Assembly (NCBI RefSeq): GCF_029541745.1
Contig: NZ_CP089746.1
Span: forward strand, 4,225,559 to 4,289,558
From: Streptomyces sp. LX-29
Lineage (GTDB): Bacteria > Actinomycetota > Actinomycetes > Streptomycetales > Streptomycetaceae
Length of the DNA stretch: 64,000 bases
Direction of reading: 5' to 3'
Position 1 is the stretch's first letter. Every line of letters starts with the position of its first letter. The notes below the pieces were generated by a model, which saw only the letters and a list, made by a program, of their open reading frames with translations, was not told where the DNA came from and searched no databases. A program made the translations under genes and the position numbers. This document shows positions 8,529 through 16,693 of the stretch, in pieces.

Positions 8529-9554
8529 TCACCGGCGGCGCAGCGCCGCGTCCTTCAGGGCCGGGGGCAGGTAGTAGCTGTCCGCGCGGTTGAGGTCGAT
8601 GCCCGGAGGCACGATCGCGTCGATCCGGTCCAACACCCCGTCGTCGAGCACCGCGTCGGCGCCGGCCAGCAGGTCCTCCAGCTGCTCGTAGGTGCGCGGG
8701 CCGATGATCACCGAGGTGACGGCCGGGTGGGCGCGGACGAAGGCGGTGGCCAGGTGCGGCAGGGAGAGCCCGGCCTCCTCCGCCACCTGGACCAGCTGCC
8801 CCACCGCCTCCAGCTTCCGCGCGTTCTCCGGCAGCGCCGGGTCGAACTTCTGCCGCTCCAGCGCGTGCCGACCGCCCGTCAGATCGATGTCGGACGCCTG
8901 CGTGTAGCGGCCCGACAGCCAGCCCGCCGACAGCGGACCCCAGGTCAGCACCCCCATCCCGTACTTCTGCGCGGTCGGTAGCACCGCCGCCTCGGCGCCG
9001 CGCGCCAGGATCGAGTAGGGCGGCTGCTCGCTGCGGAAGCGGACGTGGCCGCGCCGCTCGCTGGTCCAGTGCGCCTCGACGATCTGCTCGGCGGGGAAGG
9101 TGGAGCAGCCGACCGCCCGCACCTTGCCGGCGCGCACCAGGTCGGTCAGGACGCCGAGCGTCTCGTCGATGTCGGTCGTCGGGTCGGGGCGGTGGATCTG
9201 GTAGAGGTCGATGTAGTCCGTGTCCAGCCGGCGCAGGCTGTCCTCGACGGCGCGGGTGATCCAGCGCCGTGAGTTGCCGCTGAGGTTGGGGTCCTCGCCC
9301 ATCAGGCCGTGCCCCTTGGTCGCCAGCACGATGTCGTCGCGGCGGCCCTTGAGCGCCTTTCCGACGATCTCCTCGGACTCGCCCGCCGAGTACACGTCGG
9401 CGGTGTCGATGAGGTTGATGCCACCGTCGATGGCACGGTGGATGATGCGCACCACGTCGTCGTGGTCGTTGTTCGCCCAGGCACCGAACATCATCGTGCC
9501 CAGCGCGTATTCGCTGACCGAGATGCCGGTGCCGCCGAGAATCCTGCGCTGCAT
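8529..9554 (-). CDS. Aldo/keto reductase
   Basis: NADPH-dependent oxidoreductase of the AKR superfamily, 341 aa, TIM-barrel. Visible signatures are the start YALGTMMFGAW, the catalytic region with LIDTADVYSAGESEEIVGKAL (Asp and Tyr of the tetrad), LATKGHG (Lys) and YIDLYQIHRPDP (His). The cofactor end has VTSVIIGPRTYEQLEDLL. The ATG at 9554 has a GGAGG site. It is transcribed away from an XRE-type regulator 142 bp off, so that regulator probably controls it. The physiological substrate is unknown. Confidence 0.93.
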   Translation of the reverse strand: MQRRILGGTGISVSEYALGTMMFGAWANNDHDDVVRIIHRAIDGGINLIDTADVYSAGESEEIVGKALKGRRDDIVLATKGHGLMGEDPNLSGNSRRWITRAVEDSLRRLDTDYIDLYQIHRPDPTTDIDETLGVLTDLVRAGKVRAVGCSTFPAEQIVEAHWTSERRGHVRFRSEQPPYSILARGAEAAVLPTAQKYGMGVLTWGPLSAGWLSGRYTQASDIDLTGGRHALERQKFDPALPENARKLEAVGQLVQVAEEAGLSLPHLATAFVRAHPAVTSVIIGPRTYEQLEDLLAGADAVLDDGVLDRIDAIVPPGIDLNRADSYYLPPALKDAALRRR

Positions 9555-9696
9555 GGGGGGTGCCTCCGTCGAGCCGTGCGTGTGCTGTCTTTCGGTTACG
9601 CGTTCCACCTTCCGCCGCGGGCGCAGCACGTACCAGGCCCGTTTCAACCTGGGTCCGCCAGAACCACCTTGTTGCCGCCCCGTCGATAATGGGCCG

Positions 9697-10560
9697 ATGC
9701 GGCATGCCGACGAACCGGAGATCAACACCTTTCTGAAGTCCCGCCGGGCCGCTCTCGACCCGGCCACGCTGGGACTGCCCGCGGGATCGACCCGCCGCCG
9801 GGTGCGCGGGCTGCGCCGTGAGGAGGTCGCCCAGCTGGCCGGGATCAGCGTCGACTACTACACCCGCATCGAGCAGGGCCGTGCCCCCGCCATCTCGGAC
9901 CCGGTCCTGGACGCCATCGCGCGGGCGCTGCGGCTGACCCCCGCCGAGCACACCTATCTGCGCAACGTCGCCCAGCCCCGGCGCCGGCAGGGCGGTGACC
10001 AGTGGCCCCCCGCGCGCGTGCGGCCCGAGGTGCGCCAGCTGCTGGACGCCCTCGACGACACCGTGCCCGCCTTCGTCTACGGCCCCGCCCTGGACATCCT
10101 CGCCTGGAACCGCCTCGGCGGCCTGGTCTCCTTTGACCTGGCGGCCGTCCCCGAGGCCGACCGCAACGCCGCCCTGCTGACCTTCCTCCACCCGGACGCC
10201 AAGGCCCTCCACCCGGACTGGGAGCGACTCGCCGAGGAGATGGTCGCCGCCCTCCGCGCCGAGGCCGGCCGCCGCCCCCAGGGGCGGCTCAGCGAGGTCG
10301 CCTGCCGGCTCCTCGACCACAGCCCCGACTTCCGGCGCCACTGGGAGGCCCAGGCCGTCACCGAACGCACCTCGGGCACCAAGCGCGTCCGGCACCCCGT
10401 CGTCGGCGAGCTCGACCTGACCTACGAGGTGCTGGCGCTGCCGACCGACGAGGGACAGGTCCTCTGTACGTACACGGCGCGGCGGGGGACGCGCACGGCG
10501 GAGGCCCTGCGGGAGCTCGCGGCCCTCCCGACCCTCCCGGCCGTCGCCCCGGCCCAGTAG
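9697..10560 (+). CDS. XRE/MmyB-family transcriptional regulator
   Basis: A 287-aa regulator with an N-terminal helix-turn-helix (RGLRREEVAQLAGISVDYYTRIEQGR) and a C-terminal MmyB-like ligand domain starting at about residue 105 (VYGPALDILAWNRLG...). This pair is very common in Streptomyces and often lies divergent from an oxidoreductase that it controls; here the target is likely the aldo/keto reductase. MmyB domains are reported to bind fatty-acid-like ligands. The start ATG 9697 puts a short tail before FLKSRRAALDP, the usual beginning. Confidence 0.9.
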   Translation: MRHADEPEINTFLKSRRAALDPATLGLPAGSTRRRVRGLRREEVAQLAGISVDYYTRIEQGRAPAISDPVLDAIARALRLTPAEHTYLRNVAQPRRRQGGDQWPPARVRPEVRQLLDALDDTVPAFVYGPALDILAWNRLGGLVSFDLAAVPEADRNAALLTFLHPDAKALHPDWERLAEEMVAALRAEAGRRPQGRLSEVACRLLDHSPDFRRHWEAQAVTERTSGTKRVRHPVVGELDLTYEVLALPTDEGQVLCTYTARRGTRTAEALRELAALPTLPAVAPAQ

Positions 10561-10568
10561 GCCGCGCG

Positions 10569-10865
10569 GGTCAGCCCGGCCCGAGGCGAGGGGCGGCCCG
10601 CACCCCGGTCCAGTGGGTCGCCCGGCTCAGCCGGACCCGGGGAAGACAGGGCCGGCACCCGGTCCAGCGGGTCGCCCGGGTCAGCCCGGCCCGAGGTGAG
10701 GGGTGGCCCGCGCCCCGGTCCGGTGGGTCGCCCGGGTCAGCCGGACCCGGGGGCGACGGGGCCGGCGCCCGGTCCAGCGGGTCGCCCGGGTCAGCCCGGC
10801 CCGAGGCGAGGGGGCCGGCGCCCCGGTCCAGTGGGTCGCCCGGCTCAGCCGGACCCGGGGGCGAG
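10569..10865. repeat. Degenerate ~55-bp tandem repeat, alternating two unit types
   Basis: Five copies of a CGGTCC(a/g)G(t/c)GGGTCGCCCGG core lie near 10606, 10661, 10718, 10772 and 10826. Units alternate between one ending in a GGACCCGGGG form and one ending in GCCCGAGG. Each has a short palindrome around CTCAGCCGG. The array fills the gap between two convergent genes and runs into the 3' end of the methyltransferase. Confidence 0.75.
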
Positions 10866-11666
10866 GGCCTCCCAGGCCACCGTGACCTCACCTTGCCGCC
10901 AGCGTCTGGGCCCGTGCAGGACCGGCCAGCCCAGGTCGTCGCGGAGCACGCGGACGGTGCGGACCCAGCGCTGGCGCGCGCTGAGCGGGGCGTACGGCGC
11001 GGCGGCGGCCCAGGCGCGGTCGAAGTCGCGCAGGAAGGAGTGCACGGGCTCGCCGGGGACGTTGCGGTGGATGAGCGCCTTGGGGAGCCGCTCGGCCAGG
11101 TCGGAGGGGCGCTCCAGGGAGCCGAGCCGGGTCGCGAACGTGACGCTGAGCGGCCCCGTCGGGGTCAGCGCCACCCACACGTGCCGCCGCCCGATCTCGT
11201 CGCAGGTCCCCTCCACCAGCAGCCCGTCCGGCGCCAGCCGATCGCACAGCCGCCGCCACACCGCCGCGACCTCGTCCTCCCCGTACTGCCGCAGCACGTT
11301 CGCCGCCCGGATCAGCGCGGGCCGCTCCCCGTGGCCGCCCGGCAGCGGCACCTCGAACCCGCCGTGCGCGAAGACCAGCCCCTCCCGCTCGTACGGCTTG
11401 GCGGCCGCCACCCGCGCGGGTTCGATCTCCACCCCGACCACCCGCACGTCCGGCCGGACCGTACGCAGCCGCTCCAGCAGCTCCACGGCGGTCCAGGGCG
11501 CCGCCCCGTACCCCAGGTCCACCGCCACCGGCGCCTCCGTCCGCAACAGCGCCGGACCGTGCACGGCGGCGATCCAGCGGTCCATACGCCGCAGCCGGTT
11601 CGGGTTGGTGGTGCCGCGGGTCACCGAGCCGACGGGTCGGGCCGGGGCGGGGGGACGGGCGGGCAT
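10845..11666 (-). CDS. Class I SAM-dependent methyltransferase
   Basis: A 273-aa protein with a Rossmann methyltransferase core. Motif I is degenerate, PVAVDLGYGAAPWTAVEL at about residue 45; motif II follows as VRVVGVEIEPARVAAAK. The substrate is not evident. The ATG at 11666 gives the N-terminus MPARPPAPARPVG; the frame stays open upstream but there contains a relic of another gene. The last ~20 bp overlap the tandem repeat array, so its C-terminus may vary between strains. Confidence 0.75.
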   Translation of the reverse strand: MPARPPAPARPVGSVTRGTTNPNRLRRMDRWIAAVHGPALLRTEAPVAVDLGYGAAPWTAVELLERLRTVRPDVRVVGVEIEPARVAAAKPYEREGLVFAHGGFEVPLPGGHGERPALIRAANVLRQYGEDEVAAVWRRLCDRLAPDGLLVEGTCDEIGRRHVWVALTPTGPLSVTFATRLGSLERPSDLAERLPKALIHRNVPGEPVHSFLRDFDRAWAAAAPYAPLSARQRWVRTVRVLRDDLGWPVLHGPRRWRQGEVTVAWEALAPGSG

Positions 11667-11696
11667 GTCTATGACTCTAAGCGGTCCCCACGCCCA

Positions 11697-11760
11697 CGGC
11701 CCCGCCCCTCTTACGGCCTCGGCCGTGAGGTGGATGAGCTCCGCCCGACCACGATCGCCG
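11697..11760 (-). pseudogene. Possible deleted relic of the small gene at 12790
   Basis: Two blocks match the gene at 12790-13083: a CCCGCCCCTC...ACG...GGC(c/t)GTGA stretch like that at 12781-12806, and a GTGAGGTGGATGAGC block (11725-11739) identical to 12899-12913. They are joined as if the middle of a copy were lost. Antisense translation gives ELIHLTA, like ALIHLTE in the intact gene. Confidence 0.4.
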
Positions 11761-11778
11761 CCTGAGACCATCGAGCGC

Positions 11779-12069
11779 ATGGGCAAGCACCGCCGACCCG
11801 GACCCCCGAACCAGCCGTCCCGCGCCGTCCCGCGCGTGAACGCCGACGACCCGCTCGCCGCGTACGACAAGCGCCGCCGCCCCCCGCTGGACATCTACCG
11901 GCGCCACCGGCCGGCGCACGGCGGCGCCGGCCACCTTCGACCCGACGAGCCGCGCGTGCTGGAGGAGTGGGACGCCTTCACGTACCAGGTCGTCGGCACC
12001 GCTCCGAGCCTCGCGGTGGCCCAGGAGTGGGTGAACGAACCGCAGACAGGCGACGACCCGGCTGCGTGA
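11779..12069 (+). CDS. Small hypothetical protein, DUF6087-like
   Basis: A 96-aa, Arg/Pro-rich soluble protein (MGKHRRPGPPNQPSRAV, then DDPLAAYDKRRRPPLDIYRRHR and a C-terminal EEWDAFTYQVVGTAPS). It resembles short Streptomyces proteins annotated as DUF6087, often near XRE regulators; I base this on memory of the DPLAAYxxRRRPPL pattern. The function is unknown. It is divergent from the methyltransferase, with the relic sequence between them. Confidence 0.6.
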   Translation: MGKHRRPGPPNQPSRAVPRVNADDPLAAYDKRRRPPLDIYRRHRPAHGGAGHLRPDEPRVLEEWDAFTYQVVGTAPSLAVAQEWVNEPQTGDDPAA

Positions 12070-12210
12070 TACGCCCTGCGCCTGCCCGCCGGATGGAACC
12101 GGCCATTCCCGGCTCAGAATCAGTCGAAGGGAGACGGCGTCAATCACGCCCCACGGCTCTGCGGCTACAACGAATCTTGATCAGTCGCGCTCGGGTCAAG
12201 GGGGAACGGA

Positions 12211-12774
12211 ATGCGAACTGCCCGTGCAAGAAGGCTGGCTATCGCGTTCAGTGTTGCGGTAATTGGTGGCCTGTTGGGGGTCCCGGCCTTCGTTCAAGGC
12301 GGTTCCGGATCAAGCCGCCTTTCTGCTGCTGAGGTGGATGAGCTGTCCCGTATCGCGGAATCCCATCTACAGGCGCGAGCCAGCATGGTGACAACCAACC
12401 CTCCCGCCGTAAGGAGGCCGCTTCTTCCCGCCACCGCATCCATGGCGAAGCACATTGAGGACGAATTCGGCAAACTCGCCGCTAAGGGAAAAATGTACGA
12501 GGACGTGAATGGCGGCTACACAAAGGCTGCCGTCGACGTCACCGTCCTGAACTCATCACTGGCTGGGGAGACCGCAACCCTCCAGGTCACCGAAGACACT
12601 CGCCTCTACGTGCCGTTTACGACAGAGGAGATCGATGAGGGGGCGCCTGAGTACGAGGAATTCTCGCTCCCTCACACGATGACATTCAAGCGGAGCTCTG
12701 AAGGCGTTTGGCTGCTCGCTTCAGACAAGGCTGACACGGGATCCGGGCCGGCGCCCAGTACGCAACTGACCTAA
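12211..12774 (+). CDS. Secreted hypothetical protein
   Basis: A 187-aa protein with a clear signal peptide (RARRLAIAFSVAVIGGLLG). The mature part has an alpha/beta stretch, NSSLAGETATLQVTEDTRLYV then a YEEFSLPHTMTFKRSSEGVW strand pair. That resembles the N-terminal accessory domain of Streptomyces amidase-domain exoproteins, but no catalytic part follows, so it may be a stand-alone or shortened version. The ATG has a GGGGGAA ribosome site. A 75-bp piece of a close paralogue lies at 16595-16669. GC is slightly lower than in the core genes. Confidence 0.72.
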   Translation: MRTARARRLAIAFSVAVIGGLLGVPAFVQGGSGSSRLSAAEVDELSRIAESHLQARASMVTTNPPAVRRPLLPATASMAKHIEDEFGKLAAKGKMYEDVNGGYTKAAVDVTVLNSSLAGETATLQVTEDTRLYVPFTTEEIDEGAPEYEEFSLPHTMTFKRSSEGVWLLASDKADTGSGPAPSTQLT

Positions 12775-12789
12775 CCCGGTCCCGCCCCT

Positions 12790-13083
12790 CTACGCCCCCG
12801 GCTGTGACGATCCGCTTCCCCGCGCGGCACGGTACGCCCGGAGCAGCCCGCGCCCCGTCTGGCACGCGACGTCGCCCTTGCGGCAGGCCGCGCACTCCGT
12901 GAGGTGGATGAGCGCCGCCCGCCAGGCCCGGTCGACGCGCCGGTGGCGCGCCGTGGACGACCCCTGCCCAGCGTCGACGTGCCCGCGCTCGTTCTGCGCC
13001 CGTACGACCCCGTCGGTCACCGCCCCGACCCGCCGCAGCGCCTCACGGCGGGAGGGCCCGCCCGCCCCCTCGCCCGTCACCAC
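12790..13083 (-). CDS. Small Cys-containing hypothetical protein
   Basis: A 97-aa protein starting at GTG 13083, overlapping the stop of the upstream gene. The C-terminal half is characteristic: AALIHLTECAACRKGDVACQTGRGLLRAYRAAR, with three cysteines in a CxxC...C pattern that could bind metal. The 7-bp overlap suggests translational coupling with the 74-aa protein before it. Such pairs occur next to XRE/TPR regulators in Streptomyces. No function is known to me. Confidence 0.62.
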   Translation of the reverse strand: MVTGEGAGGPSRREALRRVGAVTDGVVRAQNERGHVDAGQGSSTARHRRVDRAWRAALIHLTECAACRKGDVACQTGRGLLRAYRAARGSGSSQPGA

Positions 13084-13301
13084 GCGCCCTCACGGCGCGC
13101 GATGGCCCGCTGCTCGATCGCCTGGGCGAGCTGGAGGTGGTAGAGCTCGACCTGGTCCGGGGTGAGGATCAGCGCCGAATCGAGCGCACTGCCGTCCGCA
13201 CAGTGCAGCCGGATCGCGAGCGCGGCCTGCTGGGCACGGCGGTCGTAGATCACGTCCCGTTTCAGGGGGGTGGCGTGGGTGACGGTGAGGGGCAGGCTCA
13301 C
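13077..13301 (-). CDS. Small hypothetical protein, first gene of a coupled pair
   Basis: A 74-aa protein from GTG 13301, which has an AGGAGGAAG ribosome site 3-9 bp upstream. The sequence (LPLTVTHATPLKRDVIYDRRAQQAALAIRL..., LTPDQVELYHLQLAQAIEQR) has two beta-strands followed by helices and ends a few bases inside the next gene. It is divergent from the zinc-ribbon XRE regulator 144 bp away, which probably controls the pair. Function unknown. Confidence 0.65.
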   Translation of the reverse strand: MSLPLTVTHATPLKRDVIYDRRAQQAALAIRLHCADGSALDSALILTPDQVELYHLQLAQAIEQRAIARREGAW

Positions 13302-13445
13302 GGCTTCCTCCTGGCGCGCTTGTCGAGGACCCAACTTCTGCCTTTGGGCACCCTCCACCTTGAGGGTGAACTGCCCTGCCGCGTATGAGCGTTTATGACA
13401 GGCTCGGTCCACGTGGCCACGACTGAGCCGGGCGGAGACGGTCGG

Positions 13446-14801
13446 GTGAGTGCGATGACGGGTGATGAGCAAGCGCGCTGCGAGCGCTGTGGCGCCGTGC
13501 TGAGCCGGTACAACAGCGCCGGTGTCTGCGCCGGATGCGGTCGCGTGAAGCCGTCTGCGCCGGACGGGTTCTGGGAGCGTCCCGAGATCCGAGACGCCCT
13601 CGCCGCCTGGGACATGGGAACGGTCGTACGTGCCTTCCGGCAGTGCACGGGTCTGTCGCAGGCCGCTGTGGCACGTCTCGTCAACATCGATCAGGCCGAG
13701 GTCAGCCGACTGGAGCGGGGCCGCAAGCGGCTGCGGGACCGACGGCAGGTGCTCACGTGGACCAGGGCGCTCAACATCCCGGATGGCCGTATCGACGCCT
13801 TCCCGGTGACCGGTGGTGGGTCCGTATCGAGCCTTTCGGCGCTGCACCGGGCAGGATTCACGGTCGACGACATGGGGGCCGGACCTGCTACTCCGCGCGC
13901 CTGGGATGCAGACGAACGGGTCGATGAACTGCTGATCGACCTTCAGCGGCGGGACAACGCATGTGGGGCCGACGCTCTGCTGGCCGGCGCTGCGCGGAGC
14001 CTGCAGGCGGTGGTCCGCCGACTTGATCGCGGCGGTGCGAACGCATCCGAGCCGAACCTCTACTCGGCCGCCGCGCAACTGGCACAGATGGTCGGCTGGC
14101 TTTCGCTGGACGCCGGCCGGCCAGCCGATGCCAGGCAGAATCTGAGCTTGGCGCTGTACTGCGCGCACACGGTGGGTGATCTGCGCCTTGCCGGAAGCGT
14201 GCTCGGGTACCTGAGCCTCACCTCGCTCTATCACGGCCCACCTGCTGAAGCACTGGCCTTGGCACGTACGGCGCAGGACACCGCTCGCGGAACAGTCGGC
14301 GGTCCGGTGGGCGCCATGCTCGCGACGAGACGCGCACGGGCTCACGCCGCGCAGGGAGACGACGCTGAGTGTCGATCCGCGTTGCGAGAGGCCGAGCGGC
14401 ATGGTGCGGGGCACCCCGAGGCCGCCCCGGCCCCCGCATGGATCGACTATTTCGACGCCGCGGAGCTCAGGGCTCAGCAGGGCACGTGCCTGATGCAGAT
14501 CGGTGAGCTGGACGAGGCCGAAGTGCATCTCGGCTCGGCCCTGGCGCTCCGGCGGAGACTCGGCTCGGCATACCTCAGAGACCAGGTGAACTACGGCCTG
14601 CGGCTCGCTGAGATCGCGCTGTCGAAGGGGGAACTCGACGTGGCGTGCGCACGGGCCCAGGCCGCGTTCTCCGCTCACCGTGAGATCTCCTCCACCCGCA
14701 TGGCGTCGAAGCTGTCCACCTTCGCTGGCCAGCTCACCCCGTATCGATCCCATGCCGGCGTCAGTGACCTCATCGCGGCGATGAAGGGATCAGCTTCCTG
14801 A
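13446..14801 (+). CDS. XRE-family regulator with zinc ribbon and TPR-like repeats
   Basis: A roughly 451-aa regulator. It starts with a small zinc ribbon (CERCGAVLSRYNSAGVCAGCG, four Cys in two CxxC pairs), then an XRE helix-turn-helix (GLSQAAVARLVNIDQAEVSRLERG) at about residues 65-95. The C-terminal 300 residues are helical repeats of the TPR type (GDLRLAGSVLGYLSLTSLYHG, DEAEVHLGSALALRRRLGS), as in peptide-sensing or stress regulators. The start is GTG 13446 (GGAG 8 bp upstream) or ATG 13455. It overlaps the convergent HAD gene by 12 bp. Confidence 0.85.
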   Translation: MSAMTGDEQARCERCGAVLSRYNSAGVCAGCGRVKPSAPDGFWERPEIRDALAAWDMGTVVRAFRQCTGLSQAAVARLVNIDQAEVSRLERGRKRLRDRRQVLTWTRALNIPDGRIDAFPVTGGGSVSSLSALHRAGFTVDDMGAGPATPRAWDADERVDELLIDLQRRDNACGADALLAGAARSLQAVVRRLDRGGANASEPNLYSAAAQLAQMVGWLSLDAGRPADARQNLSLALYCAHTVGDLRLAGSVLGYLSLTSLYHGPPAEALALARTAQDTARGTVGGPVGAMLATRRARAHAAQGDDAECRSALREAERHGAGHPEAAPAPAWIDYFDAAELRAQQGTCLMQIGELDEAEVHLGSALALRRRLGSAYLRDQVNYGLRLAEIALSKGELDVACARAQAAFSAHREISSTRMASKLSTFAGQLTPYRSHAGVSDLIAAMKGSAS

Positions 14802-15539
14802 GTTCACCGGGGTCGCCGCGAGGCGCCCGTCCGTACCCACCACGGCCCTCACGACGGCCGTCGTGTCCACGAGGTCGGGAAGCACGATGTCGGCTCCGGC
14901 GGCCGACAGCTTCTCTGCGGTGGTGGTACCGGTCGCCACGGCGATGGCCAGGGCGCCACCGGCCTTCGCCGTGGCGATGTCCAGCACCGTGTCACCGATG
15001 ATCACCGTGTCGGCGCCAGTGAACCGGCGGCCGAGTCGTGAGCGTGTACGCTCCCAGGCACAGGCCAGAAGGGCGGTGCGCTCGGCCGCGTCGTCGCCGT
15101 ACCCGCCCGTTTCGAAGTCGATGAGGTCGGCGAGGCCGAAGACGGCCAGTTTCAGCTCGGCCAGGCTGCGCATGTTGCCGGTGAGGACAGACTGGTGAAC
15201 TCCTTCGTGTCCCGTCAGAGCCGAGAGCGCCTCGACTGCTCCCGGCAGGACGCGCCCCGCAGCGGCCAGGGCGGCTGAGCGTGCGCGCAACTCATCGGCG
15301 AGTGTGGCTGTGAACCGCCCGATGATTGCCGGATCCGGGGCGAAGCCGTGCAGCCGCAGCGTCTCGGCCGTGATCGCCAGCTCCGTGCGCCCTGTCATGT
15401 CGGCCATCTCGCGCAGGGGCTGCCCCGTCACGCGGGTGAAGGCGGCGGCGTATGCCTGCCGGCTCACCCCGCCGCCGTCGATGAGCGTGTGGTCGATGTC
15501 CCACAACACCAGACGGCGATACTCCTGCCCAGGACTCAT
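14790..15539 (-). CDS. HAD-superfamily phosphatase, phosphoglycolate-phosphatase-like
   Basis: A 249-aa hydrolase. Motif I is LVLWDIDHTLIDGGG with the DxD nucleophile/acid pair; a helical cap follows (residues about 20-85), then SVLTGNMRSLAELKL (motif II Thr) and VIIGDTVLDIATAKAGG (motif IV acid). Substrate unknown; small phosphoesters are typical. The ATG at 15539 follows a GGAG site; an upstream ATG at 15599 would add 20 residues. It lies in the accessory stretch bracketed by the duplicated gene fragments. Confidence 0.87.
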   Translation of the reverse strand: MSPGQEYRRLVLWDIDHTLIDGGGVSRQAYAAAFTRVTGQPLREMADMTGRTELAITAETLRLHGFAPDPAIIGRFTATLADELRARSAALAAAGRVLPGAVEALSALTGHEGVHQSVLTGNMRSLAELKLAVFGLADLIDFETGGYGDDAAERTALLACAWERTRSRLGRRFTGADTVIIGDTVLDIATAKAGGALAIAVATGTTTAEKLSAAGADIVLPDLVDTTAVVRAVVGTDGRLAATPVNSGS

Positions 15540-15724
15540 GGTCTCCGTACTCCTGTCGCGGTGGACATCAACCCGAGGAGTTGCCGAACGGTTCTCCACC
15601 TTTCGCGGTGGCTGGCGGATTGTCCAGCGACGGGCGGGTATTCATGGCACGCACAGCCGATCAAGGCCCGACACCGGGGTTCCGAAATCGGTGTCCTGGG
15701 CACGACGTGACGAGAGGGGCCGGC

Positions 15725-15937
15725 ATGTCGCAGACCGGGGGTGCCCGGCTGTTCCGGGAGGCATGGGTCGCGGGAGTCCGGAAGCACTTCCCCGGCGAGC
15801 CGAAGCCGGGTTATGTCGCCGACTGGGCGGATCTTCCGGGCTGGCAGCAGGAGACGGACGCGGACATCTTCGAGACCATCGAGAACGAGGCCAGCCCAGA
15901 TGACATGCGATTCGCCTCGCCGACGCATGAGGCGTGA
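15725..15937 (+). CDS. Small hypothetical protein
   Basis: A 70-aa acidic protein, MSQTGGARLFREAWVAGVRKHFPGEPKPGYVADW..., ending in an Asp/Glu-rich tail. A GAGAGG site precedes the ATG. It is 12 bp upstream of the HD-domain gene on the same strand, so the two probably form an operon. I recognise no domain. Confidence 0.62.
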   Translation: MSQTGGARLFREAWVAGVRKHFPGEPKPGYVADWADLPGWQQETDADIFETIENEASPDDMRFASPTHEA

Positions 15938-15949
15938 GAGGAGCTGACG

Positions 15950-16528
15950 GTGGCTGACGACTTGTCCGCGGTGTCGCGATTCCTGCTTGAGGCGGGCACA
16001 CTCAAACACGCCAGGCGCACGGGCTGGTGGATGGCGGGCGTGCGGGACCCGGAGAGCGTGGCCGAGCACTCGTGGCGTACGTCGCTGATCGCCTCTGTGA
16101 TCGCCCAGTTGGAGGGAGCCGATCCGGCGCGGGCGGCGCTGCTGGCCGTGTGGCATGACTCCCAGGAGACCAGGACTGGCGATGTCAACCACCTGGGGAA
16201 GAAGTACGCCCCCTCGGCTGACCCGGAAACCGTGACGGCTGACCAGACGGCCGGTATGCCTGAACCGCTGGCGGAGGCAGTGCGAGGCGTCGTGGCTGAG
16301 TACGAGGCGAAGGAGACGCCCGAGGCTCGGTGCGCGCGCGACGCCGACAAGCTCGAATGCCTGATTCAAGGAATCGAGTACCGGGCGCAGGGCTACGAGA
16401 ACGCGCAGCGGTGGATCGACAACAGCCGCGCTCGACTCATCACCGAGACAGCGAATCGTCTTGCCGACGAGCTGCTGAACACCGGGACCTTGGACTGGCT
16501 CTACGCCGCGATGGGAGAGACTCCGTGA
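15950..16528 (+). CDS. HD-domain phosphohydrolase, YfbR/HDDC2-like 5'-deoxynucleotidase
   Basis: A 192-aa metal-dependent phosphohydrolase of the HD superfamily; relatives cleave deoxynucleoside 5'-monophosphates. The metal ligands are visible: H in GVRDPESVAEHSWRT, HD in LLAVWHDSQETRTGDVNH, and D in ARDADKLECLIQG. LTKRTGW-like HARRTGWW near the N-terminus fits HDDC2 proteins. GTG start with a GAGAGGAG site. It pairs with the 70-aa protein upstream. A house-cleaning or nucleotide-salvage role is likely but not shown. Confidence 0.86.
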   Translation: MADDLSAVSRFLLEAGTLKHARRTGWWMAGVRDPESVAEHSWRTSLIASVIAQLEGADPARAALLAVWHDSQETRTGDVNHLGKKYAPSADPETVTADQTAGMPEPLAEAVRGVVAEYEAKETPEARCARDADKLECLIQGIEYRAQGYENAQRWIDNSRARLITETANRLADELLNTGTLDWLYAAMGETP

Positions 16529-16594
16529 ACTGAAAGTGCAACGCCACTGCGTGGCGGGAGATCGGCTACGGGTCTCGCGGGTCGGGGTCCGAAG

Positions 16595-16669
16595 GGCGGC
16601 TACGCGAAGGCTGCCGTCGAAGTCACCGTCATGAGCTCGTCGCTGGCTGGGGAGACTGCAACCCTCCAG
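16595..16669 (+). pseudogene. Fragment of a paralogue of the secreted protein at 12211
   Basis: These 75 bp align without gaps to 12511-12585 with 8 mismatches. The translated fragment GGYAKAAVEVTVMSSSLAG is nearly that of the intact gene (GGYTKAAVDVTVLNSSLAG). Both ends stop abruptly, so this is a relic, not a gene. It sits just before the PPC-domain gene. Confidence 0.8.
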
Positions 16670-16693
16670 CGAAGACGAGAAGGGGAGCAGCGT

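Noticed and set aside
6031..10395. A 1454-codon open frame on the minus strand across the CHAD, Nudix and reductase genes
   Set aside because: It is antisense to clear genes, has no domain of its own, and arises from the GC-rich third positions typical of Streptomyces.
10569..10865. CRISPR array, suggested by evenly spaced units
   Set aside because: The whole unit is repeated with no unique spacers; it is a plain tandem repeat.
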